A DNA stretch of 64,000 bases from Haliea sp964022665 (GCA_964022665.1 CAXIDF010000003.1:186001-250000); one strand, 5' to 3'; shown: positions 1 through 8,282, counted from the first letter of the stretch. A program made the numbers and translations. Notes: a model not told the origin generated them from the sequence alone.

Positions 1-23
1 GGGGGCTATTTTAAAGCTTACCG

Positions 24-35
24 TGACCCGGGTCA
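24..35. promoter_or_regulatory. 12-bp perfect palindrome upstream of the luciferase-like gene
   Basis: TGACCC-GGGTCA is a perfect 12-bp palindrome about 75 bases before the first gene start. This symmetry and position suit a dimeric regulator's operator. No regulator gene is adjacent within the window, so the role is inferred. Confidence 0.3.
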
Positions 36-110
36 TCCGCCGGAGTAGAGTATTCGTAGTTCTTAAGTGGCTGCACTCGTGGTCACATCATAAAAGACAG
101 GAGCGCCACA

Positions 111-977
111 ATGAGATTCAGCTACCAGATCGGCATGTGTGAAGCCGACCACTATGTCCCCCTGGCCCAGGCGGCGGAGAAGGCAGGCTACGATGGCCTG
201 ACCATACCGGACAGTATTTGCTACCCGCAGGAAGCCAGCTCAAAGTACCCCTACAACAAGGATGGTAGCCGTGAGTTTCTGGAAAGCGTGCCCTTTCTCG
301 AAAGCCTGATCGCGGTAGCGGGCATGGCGACCGTAACCGAGAAGATTCGCTTCGCTACCTTTGTCTACAAGGTGGCTGTGCGCCAGGCGGCCATTGTCGC
401 CAAGCAGGTGCAGAGCATTCAGGCGCTCTCTAACAACCGCTTCGACTTCGGGGTGGGTATCAGCCCCTGGGAAGAAGACTTCGCGGTGTGTGACGTGCCC
501 TGGGAAAAGCGCGGCCTGCGCCTGGACGAGCAGATCGACATCATCCGCGGTCTCGAGAGTGGCGAGTTCTTCGGTTACAAAGGTGAAATCCACAACATGC
601 CGGCGATCAAGATGACTCCGAAACCCACCGCGCCTACCCCCATTCTGGTGGGTGGCCACGCCGAGCCCGCGCTGCGCCGCGCGGCCACAGTCGGCGATGG
701 CTGGATGTGCGCCGGGGCCGACATGCAGCAGCTTGAGTCCTACATTCGTCGCCTCAATGAATTGCGCGACGAGCACGGTACCAGCGATCGGCCGTTCCGC
801 ATCTTCACCACCGGGCAGGATGCCTTTACCCGCGAGGGCATTGAAAAGCTGGAGAGCATTGGTGTGACCGACGTGGTGATTGGCTTCCGCAATGTCTACG
901 AGATGGAAGAGGACAAGCCGCTGGAGGAGAAAATTGCCATGTTGAACTGGTACGCCGGCGAGTTCATCAACAACTGA
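111..977 (+). CDS. LLM-class (luciferase-like) flavin or F420-dependent oxidoreductase
   Basis: This 288-residue protein belongs to the bacterial luciferase-like TIM-barrel superfamily, cytosolic enzymes that use FMNH2 or F420. Visible family features are the N-terminal strand and helix with AEKAGYDGLTIPD near residue 22, the GVGISPWEEDF loop near 113-123, and the C-terminal PILVGGHAEPALRRAA segment followed by GDGWM near 177-200. An AGGAG ribosome site at 99-103 sits 7 bases before the ATG, which fixes the start. The substrate cannot be read from sequence, and FMN versus F420 use is unresolved. It is separated by about 80 bases from the downstream exporter gene, so the two may be co-transcribed. 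Confidence 0.8.
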   Translation: MRFSYQIGMCEADHYVPLAQAAEKAGYDGLTIPDSICYPQEASSKYPYNKDGSREFLESVPFLESLIAVAGMATVTEKIRFATFVYKVAVRQAAIVAKQVQSIQALSNNRFDFGVGISPWEEDFAVCDVPWEKRGLRLDEQIDIIRGLESGEFFGYKGEIHNMPAIKMTPKPTAPTPILVGGHAEPALRRAATVGDGWMCAGADMQQLESYIRRLNELRDEHGTSDRPFRIFTTGQDAFTREGIEKLESIGVTDVVIGFRNVYEMEEDKPLEEKIAMLNWYAGEFINN

Positions 978-1022
978 GCGCGCCCGCGGGGGCGCTGCGG
1001 CGCCCCGTAGGCGCGAGCCGGC

Positions 1023-1044
1023 GGATGCGCTAAAGTGCGCGCTT
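1023..1044 (+). promoter_or_regulatory. Candidate -10 element held inside a GCGC inverted repeat
   Basis: TAAAGT at 1031-1036 is flanked by GCGC on both sides (1027-1030 and 1037-1040) and followed by GCTTTTCC, about 25 bases before the transporter ATG. No convincing -35 hexamer is visible. A very similar arrangement precedes prfC at 61724-61747. Confidence 0.3.
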
Positions 1045-1060
1045 TTCCGCGGCCCTCGCC

Positions 1061-1936
1061 ATGAATAATCTGCTGCTCTACGCCATTACGGTGGTGATCT
1101 GGGGTTCCACCTGGATCGCCATCAAGTTCCAGCTGGGCACAGTCGCACCCATGGTGTCCATTGCGCACCGTTCCATGCTCGCTGCGCTGCTTATTTTCTT
1201 CTACCTGATCCTGCGCCGCCGCCTGACGCCGTTGTCACGGCGCGACCACGTGATGGTGTTTTTCCAGGGGCTTTGCCTGTTCAGCGGCAATTATCTCTTT
1301 ATCTATCCTGCCAGTGAGCACCTGGCCAGCGGTCTGGTGGCGGTGGTGTTTTCGACCCAGGTGGTGCTGAACATGGTCAATGGTGCGATCTTCCTGCGCC
1401 TGCCGATCAGCGGTCTGGTGGCCCTGGGGGCCGGTATCGGTCTGGTGGGTATGGTGGGCGTATTCATGCCGCAGCTGGAGAGCTTCACCTTCGATGACGC
1501 CGGCTTTCGCGCCCTGCTGCTGTGTTTTGCCGGTACCTGCTGTGCGTCTTTCGGCAATATTTTTGCCGCACGCAACAGCCGGGATGGCTTGCCCGTGCTG
1601 GTGTGCAATGCGTGGGGCATGCTTTACGGTGCTCTCGCCCTGTACGCATCCGCCCTGGTGCTGGGGGTGCCCATCACCGTCGACTGGCAGATCAGCTACC
1701 TGAGTTCGCTGCTGTACCTGGCGGTGTTTGGCTCGGTGGTGGCCTTCTGGGCCTACGTCACGCTCATTGGTAACATTGGCCCGGGCCGGGCGGCGTATAG
1801 CTCGCTGCTGTTTCCGGTGGTCGCGCTGTTGATTTCCACGGTGTTCGAGGACTACCACTGGACACTGGTGGGCCTGGCCGGTTTTGGCCTGGTGCTGGCG
1901 GGCAACTGGCTGGTCATGCGCCGCGGCTCGGCGTAA
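1061..1936 (+). CDS. EamA/DMT-family drug or metabolite transporter
   Basis: This 291-residue polytopic inner-membrane protein has about ten hydrophobic helices in two repeated EamA halves, the usual length for this family. The N-terminal VIWGSTWIAIKFQLG is the characteristic first-helix signature, and FWAYVTLIGNIGPGRAAY near residue 230 is the matching part of the second half. Members export amino acids, metabolites or toxic compounds by proton antiport. The ribosome site is poor, but the ATG directly precedes the first helix. The substrate is unknown. Confidence 0.85.
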   Translation: MNNLLLYAITVVIWGSTWIAIKFQLGTVAPMVSIAHRSMLAALLIFFYLILRRRLTPLSRRDHVMVFFQGLCLFSGNYLFIYPASEHLASGLVAVVFSTQVVLNMVNGAIFLRLPISGLVALGAGIGLVGMVGVFMPQLESFTFDDAGFRALLLCFAGTCCASFGNIFAARNSRDGLPVLVCNAWGMLYGALALYASALVLGVPITVDWQISYLSSLLYLAVFGSVVAFWAYVTLIGNIGPGRAAYSSLLFPVVALLISTVFEDYHWTLVGLAGFGLVLAGNWLVMRRGSA

Positions 1937-1966
1937 TCTTGGGTTTACACAGACAGGCATGCAATC

Positions 1967-2242
1967 ATGGCGGGATTCCGGCTGACCAAACCTTACACCA
2001 TGCCCAAGGAGGATCTGCGTCAGGCAGCGCAGCGCCTCGCGGACAGGTTGGAACGCGAACACGGCGTGCGCTCCCGCTGGGAGGGTGACAGCGTGCGCAT
2101 GAAAGGCGGCGGCATCGATGGCAAGCTCTCCTTCCACGATGGCCTGGTCGATGTGTCCGTGCGGCTGGGGCTGCTGGCATCGGCGTTCCAGCGGCCCCTG
2201 CGTGCCGAAGTCCAACGCTACCTCGATGAAATGATCAGTTGA
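1967..2242 (+). CDS. Polyhydroxyalkanoic acid system family protein
   Basis: This 91-residue cytosolic protein matches the small PHA-granule-associated family (PF09650 type). It has a charged N-terminal helix with DLRQAAQRLADRLERE, a middle SRWEGDSVRMKGGGIDG strand pair, and a C-terminal helix PLRAEVQRYLDEMI. Members are linked to polyhydroxyalkanoate storage by genome context, and their biochemical role is weakly defined. The last 8 bases overlap the end of the convergent patatin-like gene. No PHA synthase lies in the window. Confidence 0.7.
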   Translation: MAGFRLTKPYTMPKEDLRQAAQRLADRLEREHGVRSRWEGDSVRMKGGGIDGKLSFHDGLVDVSVRLGLLASAFQRPLRAEVQRYLDEMIS

Positions 2243-3305
2243 GCAGGGTCGCACCTGCCAGCGGGTCCGGCCCCGCCAACAGCGTCTGAAATTCCTCTGC
2301 AAGCGCCTCGCTGCGCGCAATGCACTCGCGCCACACGGCAACACGCGCCGCCGTGCCCAGACGGGTGAAATCCCTGCGGTCCGGAATCTTGCCGTCCGGC
2401 AAGGAGGCGACGAATTCCGGGGTTGGGCACAGCAGTACCAGGTCGTCCAGCGCATCCAGCCCCGAACGGCGCCAGGGCAGGAACTTGTCGAACCAGCCGG
2501 GGGTGAGGTCGGCGCGAAAGTGCGGGTAGAGAATCAGCCCGGTACCGCGGTAGTGGCGCAGGTCGAAGTGGTAATCAATGATACCGCCATCCCAGTAATG
2601 GCCTGCGGGTGCGCCGGCGATATTGCGCTCGCCCGCCAGCACAAAGGGAATCGAGCCACTGGCCTGCAGGGCGAGGGCGACTGTGGCGGGTCGCAGTGGG
2701 GTGTAGGTGGTGTTGAAGTCCGTCAGGGAAAGCTGCGGGGCTGGTTGCTCGCCGCTGTGAAACACCACGCGCTGGAAACTGGCACCCAGCAACCGGCGGT
2801 GGACGCTGTTGCCGAGAGCGGCGGCCCCCATGGCGGCGCCGAGCAATGCCGGTTGCCTGGCGCCTGCCGGGCCTCTGCCGCGGGCGGTCACAATATGGGT
2901 GCGCCAGCGCGGGTGGCTGGCAAGTGCGGTGCTGCCCTCGGCACCCAGCAGCGCGGCCAGTATCTGCGCGCTGGCGGCGCTGATTTCATCGGGCGGCGGC
3001 CTGGCGCTGTAGGCCTGCTCCAGATAGGCCTGTTGAAAGCGCTCCAGTGCCGCTACCGGGTCTGCCTGCGCCAGGCAGGCGTGGCGCCAGGAGCCGATGG
3101 ATGACCCCAGCAGCGACAACGGGCGTTGGCCGCGTTGCAGGAAGTCGCCGAACAGCACGCGATCCAGCTGGCCCAGCACCAGCCATTTGGGCCCTCCGGA
3201 TGCGCCCAGCAGCAGGCTGAAATGATCCGGGTGCCAGCCGTCCTCGCGCAGGCGCTGTGCCGCGCGTCGCCCCAGATAAACGGCGAGTGAGCGCTTAGCG
3301 TTCAC
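2235..3305 (-). CDS. Patatin-like phospholipase family protein
   Basis: Patatin-like enzymes are lipid acyl hydrolases with a Ser-Asp dyad. The G-x-S-x-G nucleophile elbow appears as GASGG at residues 34-38 (Ser36) and the catalytic Asp as DGG at 239-241. I placed the start at a GTG (3303-3305) preceded by GGAGG, giving 356 residues. A longer reading frame exists upstream but would cover most of the AraC gene's 3' end. The chosen start overlaps the AraC stop by 11 bases, so the two genes look translationally coupled and AraC is transcribed first. The lipid substrate is unknown. Confidence 0.75.
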   Translation of the reverse strand: MNAKRSLAVYLGRRAAQRLREDGWHPDHFSLLLGASGGPKWLVLGQLDRVLFGDFLQRGQRPLSLLGSSIGSWRHACLAQADPVAALERFQQAYLEQAYSARPPPDEISAASAQILAALLGAEGSTALASHPRWRTHIVTARGRGPAGARQPALLGAAMGAAALGNSVHRRLLGASFQRVVFHSGEQPAPQLSLTDFNTTYTPLRPATVALALQASGSIPFVLAGERNIAGAPAGHYWDGGIIDYHFDLRHYRGTGLILYPHFRADLTPGWFDKFLPWRRSGLDALDDLVLLCPTPEFVASLPDGKIPDRRDFTRLGTAARVAVWRECIARSEALAEEFQTLLAGPDPLAGATLLN

Positions 3306-4296
3306 TGCGCACCTCCCGCGGCGTCCGCCCGGTCCATTTCTGGTAGGCGCGGCGGAAGTTCGAGGCATCGTTGAAGCCCACCAGGTAGGCAATTGTGGAC
3401 AGTGGCAGGCGGCTGTTCTTCAGGTAGCGTGTGGCGTGCTCCGCCCGCACCCGGTCCAGCAGCTGTTGGTAGGCAGTACCCTCCTGCTCCAGCCGGCGGC
3501 GGTAGGTGCGCGGGCTCAGGTTGAGCATATTGGCGAGCTGCGGCATCTGCGGGTACTGTCCCTCAAGCTTGCGCAGCAGGCGCAAGGTCTGTTCGGACAC
3601 GGTGTCGTGCTCCTCCAGATCGGCCAGCAACCGCGCGCACTCGTTTTCGTACAGCGAGCGCAGCGCGGGGTTGGACAGCGGTAGGGTCACATCCAGCAAT
3701 TGGGCGTCAAATGAAATGCGCCCCAATGTGCTATCAAAGTGCACGTCCTCGCCAAAGACCTCGTGGTAAGTCGCCGCATGCGGCGGAGCGGGGTAGGGTA
3801 GCTCCACTCGCACAACGAGATCCTGCCGGTTGAGCAAGCCGCGCAGTGTATTGAGCATGGCGGCGTACATGAGCTCAGTGCCGAACTCAGGCCGATTGTC
3901 CGCGGGCGCGGCGACGGTGGTCAGTACACAGCGGCCTTCGGCTTCGGTAAATTCGAGCTGCAGGGTGGGTGAGGACAGCAGGTGGTAATAGCGCATGAAC
4001 AGGTCCATGACCTGTCGCAGGTCGCGGCAGGTCATGAATGCCTGGCCGAGAATGGCGTGGGCGCTCAAGTTCAGGCGCATGCCCAGCTGCAGTCCGAGCG
4101 CCGTGTTACCGGTCAGGGCGAGGGCGTTAGCGACCAGGCGGGAAAAGTCGTCCTCACTGACGCGTGCGCCGATCCCTGCAAGCCCGGACTCGGCCAGCGA
4201 GGTGCCGACAAGCACAGCTTCACGGTCAAAGCCCCAGTGCTCGACCATGTCGATCAGGATCAGGATGTATTGTGCTGGTGCGCTGACTCGGGGCAT
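3295..4296 (-). CDS. AraC-family transcriptional regulator with arabinose-binding-like N-terminal domain
   Basis: The roughly 333-residue regulator has an N-terminal sensor domain of the PF12625 type (GTSLAESGLAGIGARVS, then LGLQLGMRLNLSAHAILG). At the C-terminus is a double helix-turn-helix AraC domain with RTYRRRLEQEGTAYQQLLD, the IAYLVGFNDASNFRRAYQKWTG signature helix and TPREVR. Such proteins often control neighbouring lipid or aromatic catabolism genes. The ATG at 4294-4296 is chosen; a TTG six codons upstream is possible. It diverges from the diiron gene at 4407 and is coupled to the patatin gene, so both are plausible targets. Confidence 0.85.
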   Translation of the reverse strand: MPRVSAPAQYILILIDMVEHWGFDREAVLVGTSLAESGLAGIGARVSEDDFSRLVANALALTGNTALGLQLGMRLNLSAHAILGQAFMTCRDLRQVMDLFMRYYHLLSSPTLQLEFTEAEGRCVLTTVAAPADNRPEFGTELMYAAMLNTLRGLLNRQDLVVRVELPYPAPPHAATYHEVFGEDVHFDSTLGRISFDAQLLDVTLPLSNPALRSLYENECARLLADLEEHDTVSEQTLRLLRKLEGQYPQMPQLANMLNLSPRTYRRRLEQEGTAYQQLLDRVRAEHATRYLKNSRLPLSTIAYLVGFNDASNFRRAYQKWTGRTPREVRSER

Positions 4297-4406
4297 GGAC
4301 TCATTTGGCCACAAATAACCTTATTTTGACAAGACTTCACCTTGTTAGCCTGCGGGCGCTCGCACATAGTGAAGCTCAATGTCATTTTGATGTCAGGAGT
4401 ACGGTT

Positions 4407-5588
4407 ATGAAAGTAGAGTGGAGCACCACCCCGCGCAAGATCCAGCGCTTCGCCAATGCCGACTACCCGCGTGAGAACCCGGATCTGGAGGATCTGCTGA
4501 CCCCCGGTGATGTCGATCATATCGCCGAGATTTTCAGCACCCCGCTCACCGGGTCTTACAACTGGGACTACAAGGTGCAGGACGATCGTATCAAGAAGCT
4601 CTATGACCTCGGCAAGCAGCTCAACTGGGACCCGGAGATGGATATCAACTGGGACCGCCCCTGGCCGGACGAAGAACGCATGCCCGAGCTGATGAATCTG
4701 CACACCTACCAGCCCTACCTGGATATGGATGAGCCGACGCGCAAGGAGTTCTGGCTGCACATGAATGCCTGGAGCCTGTCCCAGTTCCTGCATGGCGAAC
4801 AGGGTGCGCTGCTGGTGGCATCGCAGCTGTGCTCCTGTGCCCCCACCCTCAACGCCAAGTTGTACGCTGCATCACAGACGTTCGACGAGGCGCGCCACGT
4901 CGAGGTCTTCAACAAGTACCTGCAGAAGCGTATCGGCGTGATGTACCCGATCAACACGCACCTGAAAGCGATCATCGACAAGATCCTCACCGATGCGCGC
5001 TGGGACATGAAGTTCATCGGCATGCAGTTGGTGATCGAGGGACTGGCACTGTCGGCCTTTAATACCACACGCGAAACCACCCCCGACCCGGTGCTCAAGG
5101 ATGTGGTGTACCTGGTCACACGGGACGAAGCGCGGCACGTGACCTTCGGTGTGAATTACCTGGAGGAGTTTGTCAAAACCCTGACCGACGAGGAGCGTGA
5201 GGAGCGCGCCCAGTTCGCCTACGAGGCCTGCGTGGTGAGCCGCGAGCGGCTGGTGGCAACCGATGTTTTTGCACACTTCGGCTGGGACGTGGAAGAGGCG
5301 CGCCTGCAGGTGCTGGAGGGTTTTGTCATGTCCACCTTCCGCAACCTGTTGTTCCAGCGCGTGATTCCCAACCTGAAGCGCATCGGTCTGCTGACCGACA
5401 AGATCCGGCCGAAGTTCGAGGCGCTGGGCATTCTGGAGTTCGAAAACCTGGCGACCGATGGCGATATCGACTGGACGCTGCTGGAGCGGCCTCTGGATAC
5501 CAACGAGGCCCAGGGTTACGAGCAGAGCATGCTGGCCGCGTTCCACGAGATGCAGGATGCCTCCGAGGAGCCGCGCAAGGCGAGTTGA
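4407..5588 (+). CDS. Diiron ferritin-like domain protein, probable oxygenase or oxidase
   Basis: The 393-residue protein carries a complete carboxylate-bridged diiron site in a four-helix bundle: Glu131 in HGEQGALL, Glu161/His164 in DEARHVEVF, Glu211 in VIEGLALSAF, and Glu241/His244 in DEARHVTFG. This is the arrangement of R2-like oxidases and AurF-like N-oxygenases, and the protein is far longer than a storage ferritin. The ATG at 4407 is preceded by CAGGAG; an upstream in-frame start is unlikely because it would cross the regulatory gap. It diverges from the AraC gene, a likely regulator. Substrate unknown. Confidence 0.75.
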   Translation: MKVEWSTTPRKIQRFANADYPRENPDLEDLLTPGDVDHIAEIFSTPLTGSYNWDYKVQDDRIKKLYDLGKQLNWDPEMDINWDRPWPDEERMPELMNLHTYQPYLDMDEPTRKEFWLHMNAWSLSQFLHGEQGALLVASQLCSCAPTLNAKLYAASQTFDEARHVEVFNKYLQKRIGVMYPINTHLKAIIDKILTDARWDMKFIGMQLVIEGLALSAFNTTRETTPDPVLKDVVYLVTRDEARHVTFGVNYLEEFVKTLTDEEREERAQFAYEACVVSRERLVATDVFAHFGWDVEEARLQVLEGFVMSTFRNLLFQRVIPNLKRIGLLTDKIRPKFEALGILEFENLATDGDIDWTLLERPLDTNEAQGYEQSMLAAFHEMQDASEEPRKAS

Positions 5589-5605
5589 GCGCCTTTTCTG
5601 CCCCG

Positions 5606-5640
5606 CACAAAAAAGCCGGCATTAAGCCGGCTTTTTTGTG
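5606..5640. terminator. Bidirectional Rho-independent terminator
   Basis: A perfect 15-bp inverted repeat (5606-5620 and 5626-5640) with loop ATTAA has a GCCGGC core flanked by A6 on one side and T6 on the other. It therefore terminates the plus-strand diiron gene and the minus-strand rpsT gene, which converge here. Confidence 0.95.
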
Positions 5641-5657
5641 GAATGCAATATCCCGAA

Positions 5658-5927
5658 TCAGGCGGAAGCAAGTGCCTTGATCTGGGTGTTGAGGCGGCTC
5701 TTGTGACGCGCGGCCTTGTTCTTGTGGATGATGCCCTTGTCGGCCATACGGTCGATGACCGGTACGGCGCTGGCGTAGGCCGCTTTGGCCTGCTCGGCAT
5801 CGCCGGTGCCAATGGCAGCGATCACTTTCTTGATGTTGGTACGCACCAGCGAACGCAGGCTGGAGTTGTGGGCGCGACGCTTTTCCGCTTGGCGGGCGCG
5901 CTTTCTGGCTTGCGGGGAGTTGGCCAC
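5658..5927 (-). CDS. rpsT: 30S ribosomal protein S20
   Basis: The 89-residue basic helical protein begins MANSPQARKRARQAEKRRAHN, the textbook S20 N-terminus, and contains the KGIIHKNKAARHKSRL segment. It binds 16S rRNA early in small-subunit assembly. The start codon is GTG, 8 bases after GAGG. E. coli rpsT also uses a rare start (TTG) as part of S20 translational autocontrol, so a weak start here fits the same logic. The gene is monocistronic between a strong promoter and a bidirectional terminator. Confidence 0.98.
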   Translation of the reverse strand: MANSPQARKRARQAEKRRAHNSSLRSLVRTNIKKVIAAIGTGDAEQAKAAYASAVPVIDRMADKGIIHKNKAARHKSRLNTQIKALASA

Positions 5928-5965
5928 AATAGTTCCTCGTGGGTTAGCAAATTTCAGGAGGCGAG

Positions 5966-5994
5966 ATTATTCACATAAGCCTGTGTCTTGTCAA
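5966..5994 (-). promoter_or_regulatory. Sigma-70 promoter of rpsT
   Basis: On the minus strand a perfect TTGACA (5994 to 5989) is followed after exactly 17 bases by AATAAT (5971 to 5966), five of six matches to the -10 consensus. The start codon lies about 40 bases downstream. Confidence 0.85.
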
Positions 5995-6087
5995 CCATGG
6001 GGCCGTATTCCCGGCGGCCTTGCTGCGCCTGCCGGCGAAGCTGCGGTATACTGCATGTTTGACTCGAAAGCGGTGGAATCGCACGCC

Positions 6088-6726
6088 ATGGTCGCCAACC
6101 AGGAACACAGAGCCGAGCCTGCGAGCGGTACCGCCGAGCGCATTCTGGACGCGGCGGAAGATCTGTTCGCCAAGAAGGGCTACAAGGGTGCCTCACTTGG
6201 CGAGGTGGCAGAGCGCGTGGGTATTCGCTCTCCCAGCCTTTATAACCATTTTCGCAACAAAGAGGCGCTGTATCGCGCGGTGCTGGGTCGTCTCCTGGAT
6301 GACTTTGCAGCGCCGATGGAAGAGTTGCACGCGGCGCCGATTACCGACGAGCGCCTGTACCAGTGGCTCGAGGCGATTGTCCGCAAGCATCACGCCAACC
6401 CCAATCTGGCCCGGCTGCTGCAGCATGCGGCGCTGTCTGGCGGCCCGGGAACCAACGATCTTATCGAGCGCTTTTTTCGACCCATGTTTCACGACGATGA
6501 AGGCCTGTTGCAGCCCGGCTTGCGTGCGCTGGGCGACGCCGGCTTGCGTCCGTGGGCGGTGATGGCCTTCAACAACCTGATCATGTCCTATGTGACCATG
6601 GCGCCAATGTACCGCGACCTGCTCGGGCAGGACCCGTTCAGCGACGAAGCGCTTGAGCGCCAGCTCACCCTGATAAAAACCCTGGTACAGGCGGTCATCG
6701 CCACCCCGTCGCCTGCAGCAAACTGA
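6088..6726 (+). CDS. TetR/AcrR-family transcriptional regulator
   Basis: The 212-residue protein has an N-terminal TetR helix-turn-helix: AERILDAAEDLFAKKGYKGASL, then EVAERVGIRSPSLYNHFRNKEALYRAVL. The C-terminal helical ligand domain includes HHANPNLARLLQHAALSGG. I take the ATG at 6088; an in-frame ATG at 6055 lies just after a TATACT -10-like hexamer (about 6046-6051) and may be untranslated leader. It is followed after 12 bases by the phosphatase gene, so the pair forms an operon. The ligand and regulon are unknown. Confidence 0.85.
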   Translation: MVANQEHRAEPASGTAERILDAAEDLFAKKGYKGASLGEVAERVGIRSPSLYNHFRNKEALYRAVLGRLLDDFAAPMEELHAAPITDERLYQWLEAIVRKHHANPNLARLLQHAALSGGPGTNDLIERFFRPMFHDDEGLLQPGLRALGDAGLRPWAVMAFNNLIMSYVTMAPMYRDLLGQDPFSDEALERQLTLIKTLVQAVIATPSPAAN

Positions 6727-6738
6727 TTCGGAGTTTAT

Positions 6739-7734
6739 ATGCTACTGACCAACACGGTGCACATCTGGCGTGAGCCTGAAGGTGACTACCACGTTGAGTG
6801 GGAGGCGAGTCACCCGCACACGCAGGTTACCGTCAGTCCGCTGGAGGCCCAAGCGGACCTGCAGATGCACTATGAAGAAGCGGTACCGCGTATGCGGGTT
6901 CAGGGCTTGCCAGTGGGGCGTCGCCACCAATTTCGCCTGCAGGATAAACATGGCAATGAGCTGGTCGCCATGGAGCGCCGGCTCGGTATGCAGGGCACAC
7001 CCAATTTCCGTGATTTCGGCGGCTACCACACGGCGGACGGCAGGCGCGTGCGCTGGGGTTACCTGTACCGGTCAGGCCAACTTTCGCAGCTGACAGAGCA
7101 GGACTTGACCCTGCTGGACCATCTGCAGCTCGATCTGTTGTGCGATTTCCGGCGCGAGACTGAGCAGAGTGCCAGCCCCAACCGTCTGCCCAGTGCGCGA
7201 GCGCCGCGGGTTGCCAGCGTGCCGATTACGCCGGGCAGCAACGATGCCGCCTTCGCTGACGGTCAGCTCGACCGCGGTGGGCGGCAACCGATGTTCGATT
7301 TCATGGTGGATATCAATCGCGACTTTGTGGAGGCGCAGAGCCCTGCTTATCGGCGCATGTTCAGTGAGATCCTGGCGCAGGACGATGCCCGTTTTCTGGT
7401 GCACTGCGCGGCCGGCAAGGATCGTACGGGCTTTGCCGCGGCGATAATCCTGATGGCGCTGGGTGTGTCCGGTGAGCAGGTGATGGCGGACTATCTGTTG
7501 ACCCGTCGCTTCTTCGATCCGCGTCAGGAGATAGACCGTCTACGGGTCAAATACGGTTTTCAGTCGCAGGAAGATGACGCGATCATGCCGATGCTGGAAG
7601 TGCACGAAGCGTATCTGGCGCGCGCGTTGCAGGCGATTGCCGACTATGGGGACGTCAACAGTTACCTGGCCCGCGAGTTGGGGGTTGGCAGCGCCGAGCG
7701 CGAAGAGTTGCGCCGGCGCTACCTCGAGGCCTGA
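6739..7734 (+). CDS. Tyrosine-protein phosphatase, dual-specificity-like
   Basis: The 331-residue protein has the Y_phosphatase3-type signature: FRDFGGYHTADGRRVRWGYLYRSGQL near 90-114 and the C-x5-R active site HCAAGKDRTG at 222-231, with nucleophile Cys223 and Arg229. About 80 N-terminal residues form a separate beta-rich region before the phosphatase fold. Such bacterial enzymes hydrolyse phosphotyrosine or phosphoinositide-like substrates; the substrate here is unknown. The stop codon abuts that of the convergent secreted-protein gene without any gap. Confidence 0.85.
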   Translation: MLLTNTVHIWREPEGDYHVEWEASHPHTQVTVSPLEAQADLQMHYEEAVPRMRVQGLPVGRRHQFRLQDKHGNELVAMERRLGMQGTPNFRDFGGYHTADGRRVRWGYLYRSGQLSQLTEQDLTLLDHLQLDLLCDFRRETEQSASPNRLPSARAPRVASVPITPGSNDAAFADGQLDRGGRQPMFDFMVDINRDFVEAQSPAYRRMFSEILAQDDARFLVHCAAGKDRTGFAAAIILMALGVSGEQVMADYLLTRRFFDPRQEIDRLRVKYGFQSQEDDAIMPMLEVHEAYLARALQAIADYGDVNSYLARELGVGSAEREELRRRYLEA

Positions 7735-8007
7735 TTAGAGGGCGTCGCAGGCTGCCTTGGCGGCCTTGATCTGCTTGCGCTCACAGCTGTCGTTCAGCTC
7801 GTTGCCCGCACACCACTTGCGACGGTTTTCCCACGCAGTGAGGGTGGCAGTTTTGCCGTTGGAGCATTTCACCATGTACTCGGAGTAGGCGGCGCCGGTG
7901 CTGGATTCATGGTTACCCTGGAAGACAATGCTGGTCGGCTTGGCGGCAAAGGCAGCGGATGACAGGGCCAGCAGGGCAGAGACGGTGGCAATTTTGGCGA
8001 GTTTCAT
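7735..8007 (-). CDS. Small secreted cysteine-containing protein of unknown function
   Basis: I do not recognise a family for this 90-residue protein. It has a clear Sec signal peptide (MKLAKIATVSALLALSSAAFA, with cleavage near residue 21-22). The mature part of about 68 residues has four cysteines (KCSNGK, KWCAGN, DSCERK, AACDAL), which would suit two periplasmic disulfides. A GGAACC-type ribosome site precedes the ATG. The gene has an AT-rich upstream region with two inverted repeats, suggesting it is individually regulated. Confidence 0.7.
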   Translation of the reverse strand: MKLAKIATVSALLALSSAAFAAKPTSIVFQGNHESSTGAAYSEYMVKCSNGKTATLTAWENRRKWCAGNELNDSCERKQIKAAKAACDAL

Positions 8008-8092
8008 CTTGGTTCCTCAACGAACGGTTACAGTGTAGGGCCAGCCTGTGGCGATGTAACCACCGACAGCAGGATGGCAGTAGTATACGTTC

Positions 8093-8127
8093 GTTCTACG
8101 TGTGTAGAACAGTTACAGATTCGTAAC
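8093..8127. promoter_or_regulatory. Tandem inverted repeats upstream of the small secreted protein gene
   Basis: GTTCTAC-GTGT-GTAGAAC (8093-8110) is a perfect 7-bp inverted repeat, and GTTAC-agattc-GTAAC (8112-8127) follows immediately. Both lie in the 275-base AT-rich gap 8008-8282, which I judge to hold the divided control region of the genes on either side and no further gene. They look like operator half-sites rather than terminators because no T-run follows. Confidence 0.4.
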
Positions 8128-8282
8128 GCCGGGGTTAAAAAAGTAACAGCAGAGCTCGTCTTAGGTTTTTTTCTTGGCTTAACGTGTTGATTTTTAATAA
8201 CTAAATATGTAAATCAGGGCGTCTGTTCTGCAGACGCCTGAAGGTTACAAATGTTTAATGGGCGGGTGCCTGGGTAACAGCG

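Noticed and set aside
3306..3392. Longer start for the patatin-like gene
   Set aside because: The extension lacks a ribosome site and family similarity, while a GTG with GGAGG at 3305 gives the expected N-terminus.
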